Shown here one piece after another: positions 7,729 through 17,064 of a stretch of 58,515 bases of DNA; position 1 is the stretch's first letter; each line of letters starts with the position of its first letter. The notes under the pieces were generated by a model. It had not been told where the DNA came from. It saw only the letters and a list, made by a program, of their open reading frames with translations, and did no database searches. This DNA comes from an uncultured Gammaproteobacteria bacterium (GTDB lineage Bacteria > Pseudomonadota > Gammaproteobacteria > Nitrosococcales > Methylophagaceae). The position numbers and the translations under genes were made by a program. The DNA is taken from NCBI GenBank assembly GCA_937900515.1, contig CALCCU010000167.1, positions 1-58,515 of the forward strand, written 5' to 3'.

Positions 7729-9645
7729 TTGTTTGCTAAATTTCACCAGTCATTGACGAGTACAACATTATTGAGCATGGGGATAAGAATATCTCTTGTG
7801 ATCACTGTTTCTGCATTATTTAGTTACTACCATATCGAAGAGCTTCTTCAGCAGCAAACCCTAGACAAATTACAAAATTACATTACTGAGCGAACAGCAA
7901 AAGAGTCAGCAATTTTCAAGTTGGCAGAAGACAATCATCTCGTCTTTAGTCACGCTTTTTTAGAGGCCTGGTCAGAGCGTAAGTCTTCTCGAACCTCTTC
8001 TCGTTTTGATCAGCTTTTTATTCGAGATGAGAACGGTACTACTCGTCTTAGTAATAAAGCGTTTACGGGGTATGAGCGCCATTCAGCTTCTGGAGATTAC
8101 CTTGGGCAGTCTAAATGGATCTCAGGTTTTATCGGACGAGGAGCTCCCATTGATTCTGCAGAATTTCAGAATAGGTTGTTATTAAGTTATGACTTAGTCG
8201 ATGCATTTGGATTAAGTTGGTCAAATCGTTTTGCTAACACCTATGTGTCGATGCCTGAAGGTGTGAATATTGTTTATTGGCCTGAGCTAAATTGGGCGGA
8301 AGGCGCTAGTGCTGACTTAGATATTCCTAAAGAGGAATGGGTTTACATTGCTAACAAGGAAAACAATCCAACCAGAGAGTCTGTGTGGACGGGACTTTAT
8401 TATGACCAAACGGCAGATGAATGGATGGTTTCATGTGAGACGCCTGTCGATGACGCTAATGGACAGCATTTAATTAACATTGGCCATGATATTTTATTAA
8501 ATAATGTATTTCAGCGCGTGTTTAATGATCATCTTAAAGGCGCCCATAATTTTATTATTAGAGCGGATGGCCGCTTAATTGCACATCCTGCACATATAGA
8601 TGAATTAACCTCTCGTCGAGGTCTTCTTTCAGTTGATGAGTTATCTAACGAGGAGGTAATTAGTCAATTTGAGAGTATGCAGAAAGCATTGAAGCAACAT
8701 GGTGATACAACGACCATTACATTTGATGAGAAAACCGAGTCTTTTCTTGCTTTTAAAAATATAGATGGGCCCGAGTGGATTTTTGTTACGGTTTACCCTA
8801 AAACGTTATTAACTAGTCCAGCATTAGATACGGCATTATTTATCTTTATGTTGGGATTAGTATCTTTATTTGTCGAGTTAATAATGCTTTATTTGGTGTT
8901 AGTTCAAAAAATATTAACGCCAATGACTAAATTTGAAGGGGCATCTAAGCTCATTCAGCAGGGCGATTATAATTTGCATCCAGCATTAGATAGTCTGACT
9001 GAACTACGTCATGATGAAGTGGGTAGTTTGGCTGAAACAATGATTTCAATGGCTGACTGTATCAATGATCACGAGATTGATTTGGAAAACCAAATTAATC
9101 AACGAACTCAGCAGCTTGAAGAGGCCAAACAGTTAGCTGAGAAGCAGGCTCGAACAGATCCTTTAACTAATTTGGGCAACCGACGTGCTTTTTTTGAGTT
9201 AGGTTCACTTGAATTTGATACTGCTAGAACAAACAAGCAGCCTCTTTCGATTATTATGGTTGATCTGGATAGGTTTAAGTTTATAAATGATAACTATGGT
9301 CATGCTGCTGGCGATAAAGTTCTAAAAGAATGTGCTGCTGCAATAGTGGCGTTGTTAAGGCCTTCTGATTTGTGTGCCAGATTGGGAGGTGAAGAATTTG
9401 GCGTTTTATTGCCGAGGACAAATCTTGATGGTGCAGAATGTATTGCTGAAAGAATTAGAAAAAAATTAAAAACACTTAGGTTCGTTGAGGACGGCAAACA
9501 CTTTCAATTGACAGCCAGCTTTGGAGTTGCTGAGGTAATTGATATTCATACACACCTAGAAACAATAATTAAAGATGCCGATATTGCGCTATATCAAGCT
9601 AAAGAAGCGGGACGGGATCGTGTCGTTAAGTGTGAGTATGTCTAA
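7729..9645 (+). CDS. Transmembrane diguanylate cyclase with periplasmic sensor domain (Cache-GGDEF)
   Basis: The 638-residue protein has a membrane helix at about residues 17-33, a large periplasmic region (about 35-360) with dCache-like features, a second helix (about 365-390), a HAMP-like linker with coiled coil (ENQINQRTQQLEEAKQLAEKQA), and a C-terminal GGDEF domain. The active-site loop is GGEEF, and an RPSD inhibitory site precedes it by five residues (RxxD-N5-GGEEF), so active, product-inhibited c-di-GMP synthesis is expected. The start is uncertain: TTG at 7729 follows directly after an in-frame stop, and the next ATG is at 7777; neither has a clear ribosome site. It is followed by an HD-GYP gene and a hybrid kinase on the same strand. 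Confidence 0.9.
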   Translation: MFAKFHQSLTSTTLLSMGIRISLVITVSALFSYYHIEELLQQQTLDKLQNYITERTAKESAIFKLAEDNHLVFSHAFLEAWSERKSSRTSSRFDQLFIRDENGTTRLSNKAFTGYERHSASGDYLGQSKWISGFIGRGAPIDSAEFQNRLLLSYDLVDAFGLSWSNRFANTYVSMPEGVNIVYWPELNWAEGASADLDIPKEEWVYIANKENNPTRESVWTGLYYDQTADEWMVSCETPVDDANGQHLINIGHDILLNNVFQRVFNDHLKGAHNFIIRADGRLIAHPAHIDELTSRRGLLSVDELSNEEVISQFESMQKALKQHGDTTTITFDEKTESFLAFKNIDGPEWIFVTVYPKTLLTSPALDTALFIFMLGLVSLFVELIMLYLVLVQKILTPMTKFEGASKLIQQGDYNLHPALDSLTELRHDEVGSLAETMISMADCINDHEIDLENQINQRTQQLEEAKQLAEKQARTDPLTNLGNRRAFFELGSLEFDTARTNKQPLSIIMVDLDRFKFINDNYGHAAGDKVLKECAAAIVALLRPSDLCARLGGEEFGVLLPRTNLDGAECIAERIRKKLKTLRFVEDGKHFQLTASFGVAEVIDIHTHLETIIKDADIALYQAKEAGRDRVVKCEYV

Positions 9646-9793
9646 TAAGAATAACTATTTGAGCGAAGTTTGGAGTATTTTTCTGATACCTATATTTTTT
9701 CAGCTGGGTTAGACTCACCACAGTTATGCATAGATAAACAACCATTAAGAACAAGTGACTTGTATGCACTTGGTATTTATAGGAAGTGTTGGA

Positions 9794-10879
9794 ATGGTAG
9801 GAGAAATAGAACACAAAATATCACAGGCTAATGTTTTGATCGTTGATGATCAGATTGTGAATATAAAGCTGCTTGAGCGAATTCTAAGCCAGGCGGGCTA
9901 CACTAATATTTTTAGTACTACTGATTCACGACAAGTCATTGAGCTATTTAATCAGCATGATATTGATTTGTTACTACTTGATATTAGAATGCCTCATATG
10001 GATGGCTTTGAGGTGATGGCTAAGCTCAAAGAAGAGGTCTCCCCTATTTATTATGACTATTTACCCGTTCTCGTATTGACCGCTGAGCTGACCTCTGAAA
10101 CGAGAAGTAAAGCCTTAAGTGCAGGGGCAAAAGATTTTCTTACCAAACCGTTTGATCAGGTGGAAGCTTTACAGAGAATTAGCAATATTCTAGAGGTTCG
10201 GTTACTACATAAACAAGTACTTCAACAAAATTTAGAACTTGAATCACGAGTTAAAGAACGTACACAGGAGCTTGAAGATAGCCGTTTAGAAATTATTCGT
10301 CGCTTAGGTCTTGCTGCTGAATATAAAGATAATGAAACAGGTAATCATGTTTTAAGAATGAGCTTGTTTTCACAAATGTTAGCTAAAGCTGTAGGCTTAT
10401 CTGATGCGCAATCAGAAATGATATTACATGCCGCTCCTATGCATGATATTGGGAAAATTGGCATTCCTGATAAGGTGCTATTAAAGCGAGGCAAGTTAGA
10501 TGACGATGAATGGCGTATCATGCAGACTCATGTGGACATTGGCGTCGAGTTGTTATCAGGTAGTGATGTACCCTTGATGGTGATGGCTAAAAATATTGCT
10601 GAATCACATCATGAGTGGTGGGATGGAAGCGGTTACCCAAATGGTCTGGCAGGAGAAGCTATTCCTATCGAAGGCCGTATTTGTGCCTTATGCGATGTAT
10701 TTGATGCCTTAACCTCTGAGAGGCCTTATAAAAAGGCTTGGTCGATTGATGATGCGATTGGTCATATTCGACAGCGTAGTGGTAGTCACTTTGATCCAAG
10801 CTTAGTTGAAGTATTTGGTACTATTTTGGACGACATCTTAGTCTGTCGACAGCAGTACTTAGATAGTGCTGATGATTAA
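9794..10879 (+). CDS. Response regulator with HD-GYP c-di-GMP phosphodiesterase output
   Basis: From the ATG at 9794 (AGGAAG at 9781-9786), 361 residues: a receiver domain with DDQ acidic pocket, phosphoacceptor in LLLLDIRMPHMDGFEV and the LTKPFD lysine. A coiled coil follows (ESRVKERTQELEDSRLEIIRR), then an HD-GYP domain with HAAPMHDIGKIGIPD, SHHEWWDGSGYPNG and ICALCDVFDALTSERPY. All metal ligands and the GYP signature are visible, so hydrolysis of c-di-GMP controlled by phosphorylation is likely. A longer reading from TTG at 9755 is less credible. The adjacent GGDEF and hybrid kinase genes are natural partners. Confidence 0.92.
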   Translation: MVGEIEHKISQANVLIVDDQIVNIKLLERILSQAGYTNIFSTTDSRQVIELFNQHDIDLLLLDIRMPHMDGFEVMAKLKEEVSPIYYDYLPVLVLTAELTSETRSKALSAGAKDFLTKPFDQVEALQRISNILEVRLLHKQVLQQNLELESRVKERTQELEDSRLEIIRRLGLAAEYKDNETGNHVLRMSLFSQMLAKAVGLSDAQSEMILHAAPMHDIGKIGIPDKVLLKRGKLDDDEWRIMQTHVDIGVELLSGSDVPLMVMAKNIAESHHEWWDGSGYPNGLAGEAIPIEGRICALCDVFDALTSERPYKKAWSIDDAIGHIRQRSGSHFDPSLVEVFGTILDDILVCRQQYLDSADD

Positions 10880-10944
10880 GGTCATGTTTTTCTTTTCTCT
10901 GTATCTTTTCATGCTCGACCCTCCGTGTAGCTTAAGATTTGATC

Positions 10945-13701
10945 ATGTTTATTGGCCTTGATGAGTTACCTTTAGCATCGACAGTCTATCTTTCAAAGAC
11001 ATACGATCCTTTGTTGATTGGGGTATCTATTGTTATAGCCATTGTCTCTGCATTTACGGCTTTTGGAACTGCAGAGAGAGCCCTTAATAGCGAGACTGAA
11101 AAATATAAACGTTATTGGATATTATTCGGTGCAGTGTCACTCGGATTAGGTATATGGGCGATGCACTTTATAGGTATGCTTGCTATTAGATTGCCTGTAC
11201 CAGTTGGATATAGCGTCGGTATTACGGTTGCCTCTATCTTGCCAGGTATTGCTGCTTCAGGTGTTATTCTTCGGTCGATGGTTAATGGCTTAACAAGCTT
11301 TAAGCAAGCCATTTTGGGCGGTACACTCTTTGCTGGTGGTGTAACGGCAATGCATTTGATTGGCATGTCAGCTATGCAGATGAGTGCAATGATGCACTAT
11401 GAATGGCCCATTTTATTACTATCAGTATTGTCAGCTATTATTTTTGCAACGATAGGCTTACAACTTCAAGTTAGGGCTTTTACGATAGAAAAAAGCCATA
11501 TTTTCAATAAACATCAACTTGCAAGTGCCGTTGTAATGGGTATGGCTATTTCTAGCATGCACTATATGGCTATATATGCGACTCATTATTCGGCCACTGA
11601 ACGTACGGTTGAAGTCACTGGAATTAGCAGCCCAGCATTAGCGACAATCATCAGTATTTCAGTTTTATTTGTTATTTTATTATCATTTTTGATTCCGACA
11701 ATTCTAGCTGCGCAGTACAGGAGTGTGGCTGGCAGTCTTAGGCAAAAATTTGAATCTGAATTAGCTCGAAATCTTGCTATTACTGACTTGGCTTATGATG
11801 CATGGATCCACCTGAATTCTGATGGACAGGTTCTTGGTTGGAATAAAAGTGCAGAGGCTATATTTGGTTGGACTAAGCAAGAGGTTTTAGGGAAGAAACT
11901 AAGTAAGTTTATTATTCCTCATCACTATAAAGCAGCTCATGACAAAGGCTTTTCTCGCTTTCTTGAGACAGGAGAAGGCTCTGTTTTAAATAAAATTTTA
12001 GAATTAGAGGCTAAGGATAAATCAGGGCGACACTTCCTTGTTGAAATAACGATTACAACAATTTCGGTAGAGCAAGGTTATGAGTTCAGTGCTTTTTTAC
12101 GTGATATTAGTGAGCGTAAACAGGAAGAAAATAAGAATGCACAACTAATGCGTGAACTACAGTTTGAGCAGGGTGCCCTAGATGCTCATGCTATCGTTAG
12201 TGTGTTAGATGTTAACGCCAAGATTATTTATACCAACGAGAAGTTCGAGCGTATTAGCCAATATTCTAGAAATGAACTATTGGGAGAGCATTGCCGACTG
12301 CTCGAATATGAACAGAACAATACTTTAGTTTTTGAGAATCTGTGGGCCACTATTTCTAGTGGTGAAGTTTGGCATGGCGTTATAAAGAGTAAAGCAAAGG
12401 ATGGTTCGCCTTATTGGTTGTCGCTTACAATCGTACCTTTTTTGGATGAGCAGGGGCATCCTGTTCGTTATGTCTCAATCGGTACAGATATTACCAGCCA
12501 AAAGCTTTTGGAAGAAAAATATGAATTTGCAATGATTGATATATTGCGAGAGAAAAAGGTAGCAGAGCAAGCAAATAGGGCTAAATCAGACTTTTTAGCA
12601 TCAATGAGCCATGAATTTAGAACGCCTCTCAATGCGATCCTAGGCTTTGCTCAGTTGATTCAAACTGATAGGCAAGAGCCTTTAAGCGAAAAACACCAAG
12701 AGGATATTAAATATATTGTTGATAGTGGTAAGCACTTACTTTCTTTGATTAATAATATACTCGACCTCGCAAAAATTGAGGCGGGTAAAAGCGTCGTGTC
12801 TCTAGAAAGTATTCGACTTGATGATGTGATTAGAGATGCCGTTACTTTAGTCCATAATCTAGCCGAAGATAAACAGGTTGTGATTGAAATTATTGCCAAA
12901 GATTCAAGCTTAATCGCTATTGCTGATTACACTAAATTAAAACAGGTGCTGACTAACCTAATAAGTAATGCCGTTAAATATAACCGTGAAGGCGGTAAGG
13001 TTAGCATTGATTATTACCTCCATAATGTAGATCGCATACATATTGTTGTGGCTGATAATGGTTTTGGTATTGCTAAAGAAGATCATCACCGAATATTTAG
13101 TGCTTTTGATCGTTTGGGTCAAGAAACTTCAAGTATTGAAGGTACAGGCGTTGGCTTAGTGGTGACTAAAAACTTAGTAGAGTTAATGGGAGGCTCAATC
13201 GGTTTTGATAAGGAGCGTACTCAAGGCGCCTCTTTTTGGGTTGAACTTCCTCCTGCTATGGGTGAGCAGGCTGATGATACCACTGTAGAGAAATTTCATG
13301 TGGAAGACCTAAAGGCAGCACTAACTGGAGAAAAACAGGTGTTATGTGTTGAAGATAACCCTGTAAATCAAGAGTTGATGGTTTCTTTTTTGGCGACAAC
13401 ATATCCTGATGTCAATGTTCAACATGCGGTCTCAGCAGAGCAGGCTTGGCGCTTACTCGAACAAAACAGTTATGATCTTATTTTGATGGATATCAACTTG
13501 CCGGAAATGGACGGGATTTCCTTAGCCAGTAAGATTCGTGATTTACCCGCTCCTAAGTCAACAATACCTATTATTGCTGTCAGCGCCTTAGTGTCATCAA
13601 CTAATGCAGATGAGCTAGGAGGGGTATTTGATGCTTACATCACCAAGCCTGTTGACTTTAATCTACTCAGAAAATTACTAGAAGAATATTTGAATAATTA
13701 G
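10945..13701 (+). CDS. MHYT-PAS-PAS hybrid sensor histidine kinase with C-terminal receiver
   Basis: The 918-residue membrane protein starts with a seven-helix MHYT sensor (about residues 15-255) holding the repeated motifs MHFIGMLA, MHLIGMSA and MHYMAIYA, a family proposed to bind copper and sense diatomic gases. Two PAS domains follow (about 270-390 and 395-520), then a HisKA domain with ASMSHEFRTPLN, a HATPase with ISNAVKYNREGG, DNGFGI and GTGVGLV, and a receiver with CVEDNPVNQE and LILMDINLPEMDG. It lacks an Hpt domain, so phosphotransfer would go through a separate Hpt or act as a sink. The ATG at 10945 is preferred to TTG at 10939. It lies 65 bases after the HD-GYP regulator, which is its obvious candidate partner. 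Confidence 0.92.
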   Translation: MFIGLDELPLASTVYLSKTYDPLLIGVSIVIAIVSAFTAFGTAERALNSETEKYKRYWILFGAVSLGLGIWAMHFIGMLAIRLPVPVGYSVGITVASILPGIAASGVILRSMVNGLTSFKQAILGGTLFAGGVTAMHLIGMSAMQMSAMMHYEWPILLLSVLSAIIFATIGLQLQVRAFTIEKSHIFNKHQLASAVVMGMAISSMHYMAIYATHYSATERTVEVTGISSPALATIISISVLFVILLSFLIPTILAAQYRSVAGSLRQKFESELARNLAITDLAYDAWIHLNSDGQVLGWNKSAEAIFGWTKQEVLGKKLSKFIIPHHYKAAHDKGFSRFLETGEGSVLNKILELEAKDKSGRHFLVEITITTISVEQGYEFSAFLRDISERKQEENKNAQLMRELQFEQGALDAHAIVSVLDVNAKIIYTNEKFERISQYSRNELLGEHCRLLEYEQNNTLVFENLWATISSGEVWHGVIKSKAKDGSPYWLSLTIVPFLDEQGHPVRYVSIGTDITSQKLLEEKYEFAMIDILREKKVAEQANRAKSDFLASMSHEFRTPLNAILGFAQLIQTDRQEPLSEKHQEDIKYIVDSGKHLLSLINNILDLAKIEAGKSVVSLESIRLDDVIRDAVTLVHNLAEDKQVVIEIIAKDSSLIAIADYTKLKQVLTNLISNAVKYNREGGKVSIDYYLHNVDRIHIVVADNGFGIAKEDHHRIFSAFDRLGQETSSIEGTGVGLVVTKNLVELMGGSIGFDKERTQGASFWVELPPAMGEQADDTTVEKFHVEDLKAALTGEKQVLCVEDNPVNQELMVSFLATTYPDVNVQHAVSAEQAWRLLEQNSYDLILMDINLPEMDGISLASKIRDLPAPKSTIPIIAVSALVSSTNADELGGVFDAYITKPVDFNLLRKLLEEYLNN

Positions 13702-13787
13702 TCGGTCTTAAACTTCTTATCCTCGCTGTTTGAACCCAGCAATAACTATTCTTACTGACTACCTTTTGATGCCATAATGTTTATATA

Positions 13788-13806
13788 CCATAAGAAAGTC
13801 TTATGG
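13788..13806 (+). repeat. Perfect 7-base inverted repeat between the hybrid kinase and fba
   Basis: CCATAAG (13788-13794) and CTTATGG (13800-13806) flank five bases. No T-run follows, so it may be an operator or a weak transcript-end hairpin. It is 157 bases before the aldolase start. Confidence 0.4.
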
Positions 13807-13831
13807 TTAGGATAAAAAGCTTTGAGTATCA

Positions 13832-13888
13832 ATTATGAATTATTTCCCATACACTCAATGTGGGCTATAAATTAACGATTATGAATTA
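13832..13888 (+). repeat. Two direct copies of an 11-base motif upstream of fba
   Basis: ATTATGAATTA occurs at 13832-13842 and again at 13878-13888, 46 bases apart, 75-131 bases before the aldolase ATG. This is the position expected for a regulator binding region of the fba-fbp-tpiA group. The region is AT-rich, so chance cannot be excluded. Confidence 0.4.
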
Positions 13889-13962
13889 AGCGTCATTTCC
13901 CTGAAATAATTAATCATTAGTGTATAGCTCGACTACATTTATCTTTATGAAAAGGTGATTTT

Positions 13963-15030
13963 ATGGCACTAGTATCAATGCGACAATTGTTAGATTATGC
14001 AGCTGAAAATCAATTTGCCATTCCTGCATTTAACGTCAGCAATATGGAGCAAGTTCAAGCTATTATGCAAGCAGCTAATGCTGTTGATAGCCCTGTAATA
14101 TTACAAGGTTCAGCTGGCTCACGTCAGTATGCTGGTGAACCCTTCTTACGTCATTTAATTCTAGCAGCGATTGAAGAATATCCCCATATTCCTGTGGTGA
14201 TGCATCAAGATCATGGATCGGCTCCTGCAGTTTGCGCCCGTTCAATTCAATCTGGCTTTAGTTCGGTCATGATGGACGGCTCAATGATGGCAGATATGAA
14301 AACACCGTCGTCGTTTGACTACAATATGAATGTGACACGTACCGTATCGGAAATGGCACATGCGTGCGGAGTTTCTGTTGAAGGAGAGCTGGGCTGCTTA
14401 GGTTCTTTAGAAACGGGCATGATGGGTGAAGAAGATGGCCACGGTAGCGATGCAAAGTTGGATGCGAGTCAGTTACTAACCGATCCTGATGAAGCCGTAG
14501 AGTTTATTAAGCAAACCCAAGTCGATGCCTTAGCGGTTGCGATTGGTACCAGTCATGGTGCTTACAAATTTACTAAGCCACCCACTGGTGATGTTTTAGC
14601 GATTAGTCACTTAAAAACATTGCAACAACGTCTACCTGAAACGCATTTTGTTATGCACGGTTCAAGCTCAGTGCCTCAAGATTGGTTACAAATAATCAAT
14701 AATTACGGCGGTGATATTGGTCAGACATACGGTGTACCCGTTGATGAAATTGTGACTGGTATTAAGTATGGCGTAAGAAAAGTAAATATTGATACCGATC
14801 TAAGAATGGCATCGACAGGAGCCATTCGTCAGTATCTTGCTTTAGAAGAAAATGCAGCAGATTTTGATCCTCGTAAATTCTACAAAGCAGCAACTGCAGC
14901 GATGCAGGGCATCTGCCAAGCACGTTATGAAGCATTTGGTAGTGCTGGTCACGCCAGCAAAATTAAGCCAATTTCTTTACAACAAATGGTTGATCGTTAT
15001 CAGTCTGGAGAATTAGCGACACCTGTTTAA
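13963..15030 (+). CDS. fba: Class II fructose-bisphosphate aldolase, Calvin-cycle-type
   Basis: The 355-residue zinc-dependent aldolase interconverts fructose-1,6-bisphosphate (and sedoheptulose bisphosphate in this subfamily) with triose phosphates. Zinc/catalytic motifs are VMHQDHG (about residues 78-84), [21 protein letters not shown] and [10 protein letters not shown], with substrate-binding [12 protein letters not shown]. The length of 355 and the [13 protein letters not shown] start match the CbbA-like (type B) group rather than E. coli FbaA. AAGGTG precedes the ATG. It heads a same-strand set with fbp (80-base gap) and tpiA (44-base gap), implying an operon for gluconeogenic, Calvin or RuMP-type carbon rearrangement. 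No RuBisCO is in the window. Confidence 0.93.
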   Translation: MALVSMRQLLDYAAENQFAIPAFNVSNMEQVQAIMQAANAVDSPVILQGSAGSRQYAGEPFLRHLILAAIEEYPHIPVVMHQDHGSAPAVCARSIQSGFSSVMMDGSMMADMKTPSSFDYNMNVTRTVSEMAHACGVSVEGELGCLGSLETGMMGEEDGHGSDAKLDASQLLTDPDEAVEFIKQTQVDALAVAIGTSHGAYKFTKPPTGDVLAISHLKTLQQRLPETHFVMHGSSSVPQDWLQIINNYGGDIGQTYGVPVDEIVTGIKYGVRKVNIDTDLRMASTGAIRQYLALEENAADFDPRKFYKAATAAMQGICQARYEAFGSAGHASKIKPISLQQMVDRYQSGELATPV

Positions 15031-15110
15031 TTAACTACATAGTCTTTTACTTAAGGTAATTGAAACCATTCATTATTACATCGCATCAGAAAATATGGAG
15101 AAGCGAAACA

Positions 15111-16112
15111 ATGAGCACACAAACAACCTTAACCCAGTTTATTATTGAGCAACAACGTAAACTGCCTGAAGCATCCGGCGACTTAACATTACTTATTAAT
15201 GATATCGCCGCAGCATGTAAACGTATTTCTCACACGGTCAACCGCGGATCAATGACCGGTATGTTGGGTAGTGCGGAGACAGAAAATGTTCAGGGCGAAA
15301 CTCAAAAACAGCTTGATATCATTACAAACGATATTATGGTTGAGGCACTTGATTGGACTGGGCACTTATCTGGCATGGTGTCAGAAGAAGTCGACGATAT
15401 TATTCCTATTCCTGAGCAATTCCCTAAAGGGAAATATTTAGCCTTGTTCGATCCCTTAGATGGCTCATCTAATATTGATATTAATCTCACTGTAGGGACG
15501 ATTTTTTCTATTCTTGCAGGTGAAGATGGCGCTGATGCACGCCAAGAAGACTTCCTACAAAAAGGTACTGAGCAAGTCTGTGCAGGGTTCGTACTATATG
15601 GCCCGTCAACGATGATGATTATAACTACAGGTCAAGGTGTAAACGGCTTTACCTTAGATCAAGATGTCGGTGAATTTATCTTGACTCATCCTCAAATGAC
15701 TATTCCTGAGGAGACTCAAGAGTTTTCAATTAATATGTCGAATCAGCGTTTTTGGGAGCCAGCAGTTCAACGCTATATTGATGAATGTTTGCAAGGCACA
15801 GAAGGCTCGCGCGATAAAAATTTCAATATGCGTTGGGTAGCATCAATGGTGGCAGAGGTTTATCGTATTTTGACCCGTGGTGGTATTTTTTTATACCCAG
15901 TGGATAACCGTGACAGTGGCAGAGCAGGCAAGCTTAGATTAATGTATGAAGCGAATCCTATGGGATTTATTGTTGAGCAAGCAGGTGGTATTTGTTCAAC
16001 AGGATATGAACGAATACTGGATATACAACCTACTGATATTCATCAGAGAGTCCCCGTTATATTAGGCTCGAAGAGTGAAGTTGAACGTGTGACTGCTTAT
16101 CATCAAGAATAA
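15111..16112 (+). CDS. fbp: Class 1 fructose-1,6-bisphosphatase
   Basis: This 333-residue enzyme hydrolyses fructose-1,6-bisphosphate to fructose-6-phosphate. It has the metal-site signature [21 protein letters not shown] (about residues 107-126) and the substrate-site region [21 protein letters not shown] (about 264-284). The ATG at 15111 is chosen because GGAGAAG stands about 10 bases upstream and the family start [10 protein letters not shown] follows; the longer frame from TTG at 15060 adds a basic stretch with no family match. It lies between fba and tpiA in one presumed transcript. Confidence 0.94.
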   Translation: MSTQTTLTQFIIEQQRKLPEASGDLTLLINDIAAACKRISHTVNRGSMTGMLGSAETENVQGETQKQLDIITNDIMVEALDWTGHLSGMVSEEVDDIIPIPEQFPKGKYLALFDPLDGSSNIDINLTVGTIFSILAGEDGADARQEDFLQKGTEQVCAGFVLYGPSTMMIITTGQGVNGFTLDQDVGEFILTHPQMTIPEETQEFSINMSNQRFWEPAVQRYIDECLQGTEGSRDKNFNMRWVASMVAEVYRILTRGGIFLYPVDNRDSGRAGKLRLMYEANPMGFIVEQAGGICSTGYERILDIQPTDIHQRVPVILGSKSEVERVTAYHQE

Positions 16113-16156
16113 GTAAGCCACTGTGTAGATTGAGTATAAATAAAAGGTTAAAGATC

Positions 16157-16990
16157 ATGCGTAAACCACTTGTTGCTGGCAATTGGAAGATGAACAATCC
16201 CAATGAAAGCTCAAAAACGTTATTAGAAAATATATTAGAGCATTCAAAAATGTTGGATAGCGTATTAAAGGAACAGCATAGTGAAAGTGCTGTTGAAGTT
16301 GCACTATTTCCACCCTCTGTTTACTTAAGGGAAGCACAAGAGATCCTCACTGGGAGTAATATTCACTGGGGGACACAAAATGTATCGGCGTATGATGATG
16401 GCCCCTATACGGGAGAGATTTCAGCATCAATGATCAAAGGCTTTGGTTGTGATTATGTGCTTATTGGCCATTCTGAACGACGTTGCCTTTATGAGAAGCT
16501 GGAGTTAGACCAATTTGTATTGGATCAAATTGTTGCTCAAAAATATGAACGTGCAACCCTACATGGTCTGAGTCCGATAATTTGTATTGGCGAAACAGAA
16601 GAAGACTATGAGGCAGGAAAAACAGAGGAAGTGATTGCTCGCTTGTTAGATGTTCTTATAGAGCATAAAGGGGCTAAAGCCTTATCTCAAACAGTGTTGG
16701 CGTATGAACCTGTTTGGGCGATTGGCACTGGTAAATCGGCTACGCCTGATTGGGCGCAGGATGTTCATAGCTTTATGAGGCAACGAGTCGGCAAATCAGA
16801 TGCTGAAACGGCTGAGTCATTGCGAATTATATATGGCGGCAGCGTTAAGCAAGATAATGCTCGCGCGATATTTGCAAAGCCTGATGTTGATGGTGGGTTG
16901 ATCGGTGGTGCATCTTTAGATGTCGACCAGTTCATTCAAATCTGTTTTGCCGCTGCATTGCAAAATAGTACTGAGCGTAGAAGAGCATAG
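16157..16990 (+). CDS. tpiA: Triose-phosphate isomerase
   Basis: The 277-residue TIM-barrel enzyme interconverts dihydroxyacetone phosphate and glyceraldehyde-3-phosphate. Catalytic residues are seen in GNWKMN (Lys, about residue 11), LIGHSERR (His, about 110) and YEPVWAIGTG (Glu, about 190), with the phosphate-binding IIYGGSVKQDN loop. It is some 25 residues longer than most bacterial TPIs, with the extra residues near positions 30-45. The ATG at 16157 is preferred to the upstream in-frame codon at 16130. It is the last gene of the fba-fbp-tpiA set and is followed closely by a strong hairpin. Confidence 0.94.
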   Translation: MRKPLVAGNWKMNNPNESSKTLLENILEHSKMLDSVLKEQHSESAVEVALFPPSVYLREAQEILTGSNIHWGTQNVSAYDDGPYTGEISASMIKGFGCDYVLIGHSERRCLYEKLELDQFVLDQIVAQKYERATLHGLSPIICIGETEEDYEAGKTEEVIARLLDVLIEHKGAKALSQTVLAYEPVWAIGTGKSATPDWAQDVHSFMRQRVGKSDAETAESLRIIYGGSVKQDNARAIFAKPDVDGGLIGGASLDVDQFIQICFAAALQNSTERRRA

Positions 16991-16997
16991 AAGAAAG

Positions 16998-17036
16998 AAA
17001 AGCCCTCAGGCTCTTTTGAGTCTGAGGGCTTTTTTG
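16998..17036. terminator. Bidirectional rho-independent terminator between tpiA and the aldehyde dehydrogenase
   Basis: A 15-base stem (AAAGCCCTCAGGCTC with GAGTCTGAGGGCTTT, one G-U pair) has a tetraloop and a T-run (17030-17035). On the other strand the preceding A-rich AAGAAAGAAAA gives a U-rich tail, so it can end both convergent transcripts. Confidence 0.92.
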
Positions 17037-17064
17037 TTTTAGAAAGCGTGTCGATTAAGAAGGG

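Noticed and set aside
9626-9814. 62-codon minus-strand frame with hydrophobic content
   Set aside because: It overlaps the ends of two well-supported plus-strand genes; hydrophobicity follows from AT-rich sequence, and no ribosome site is seen.
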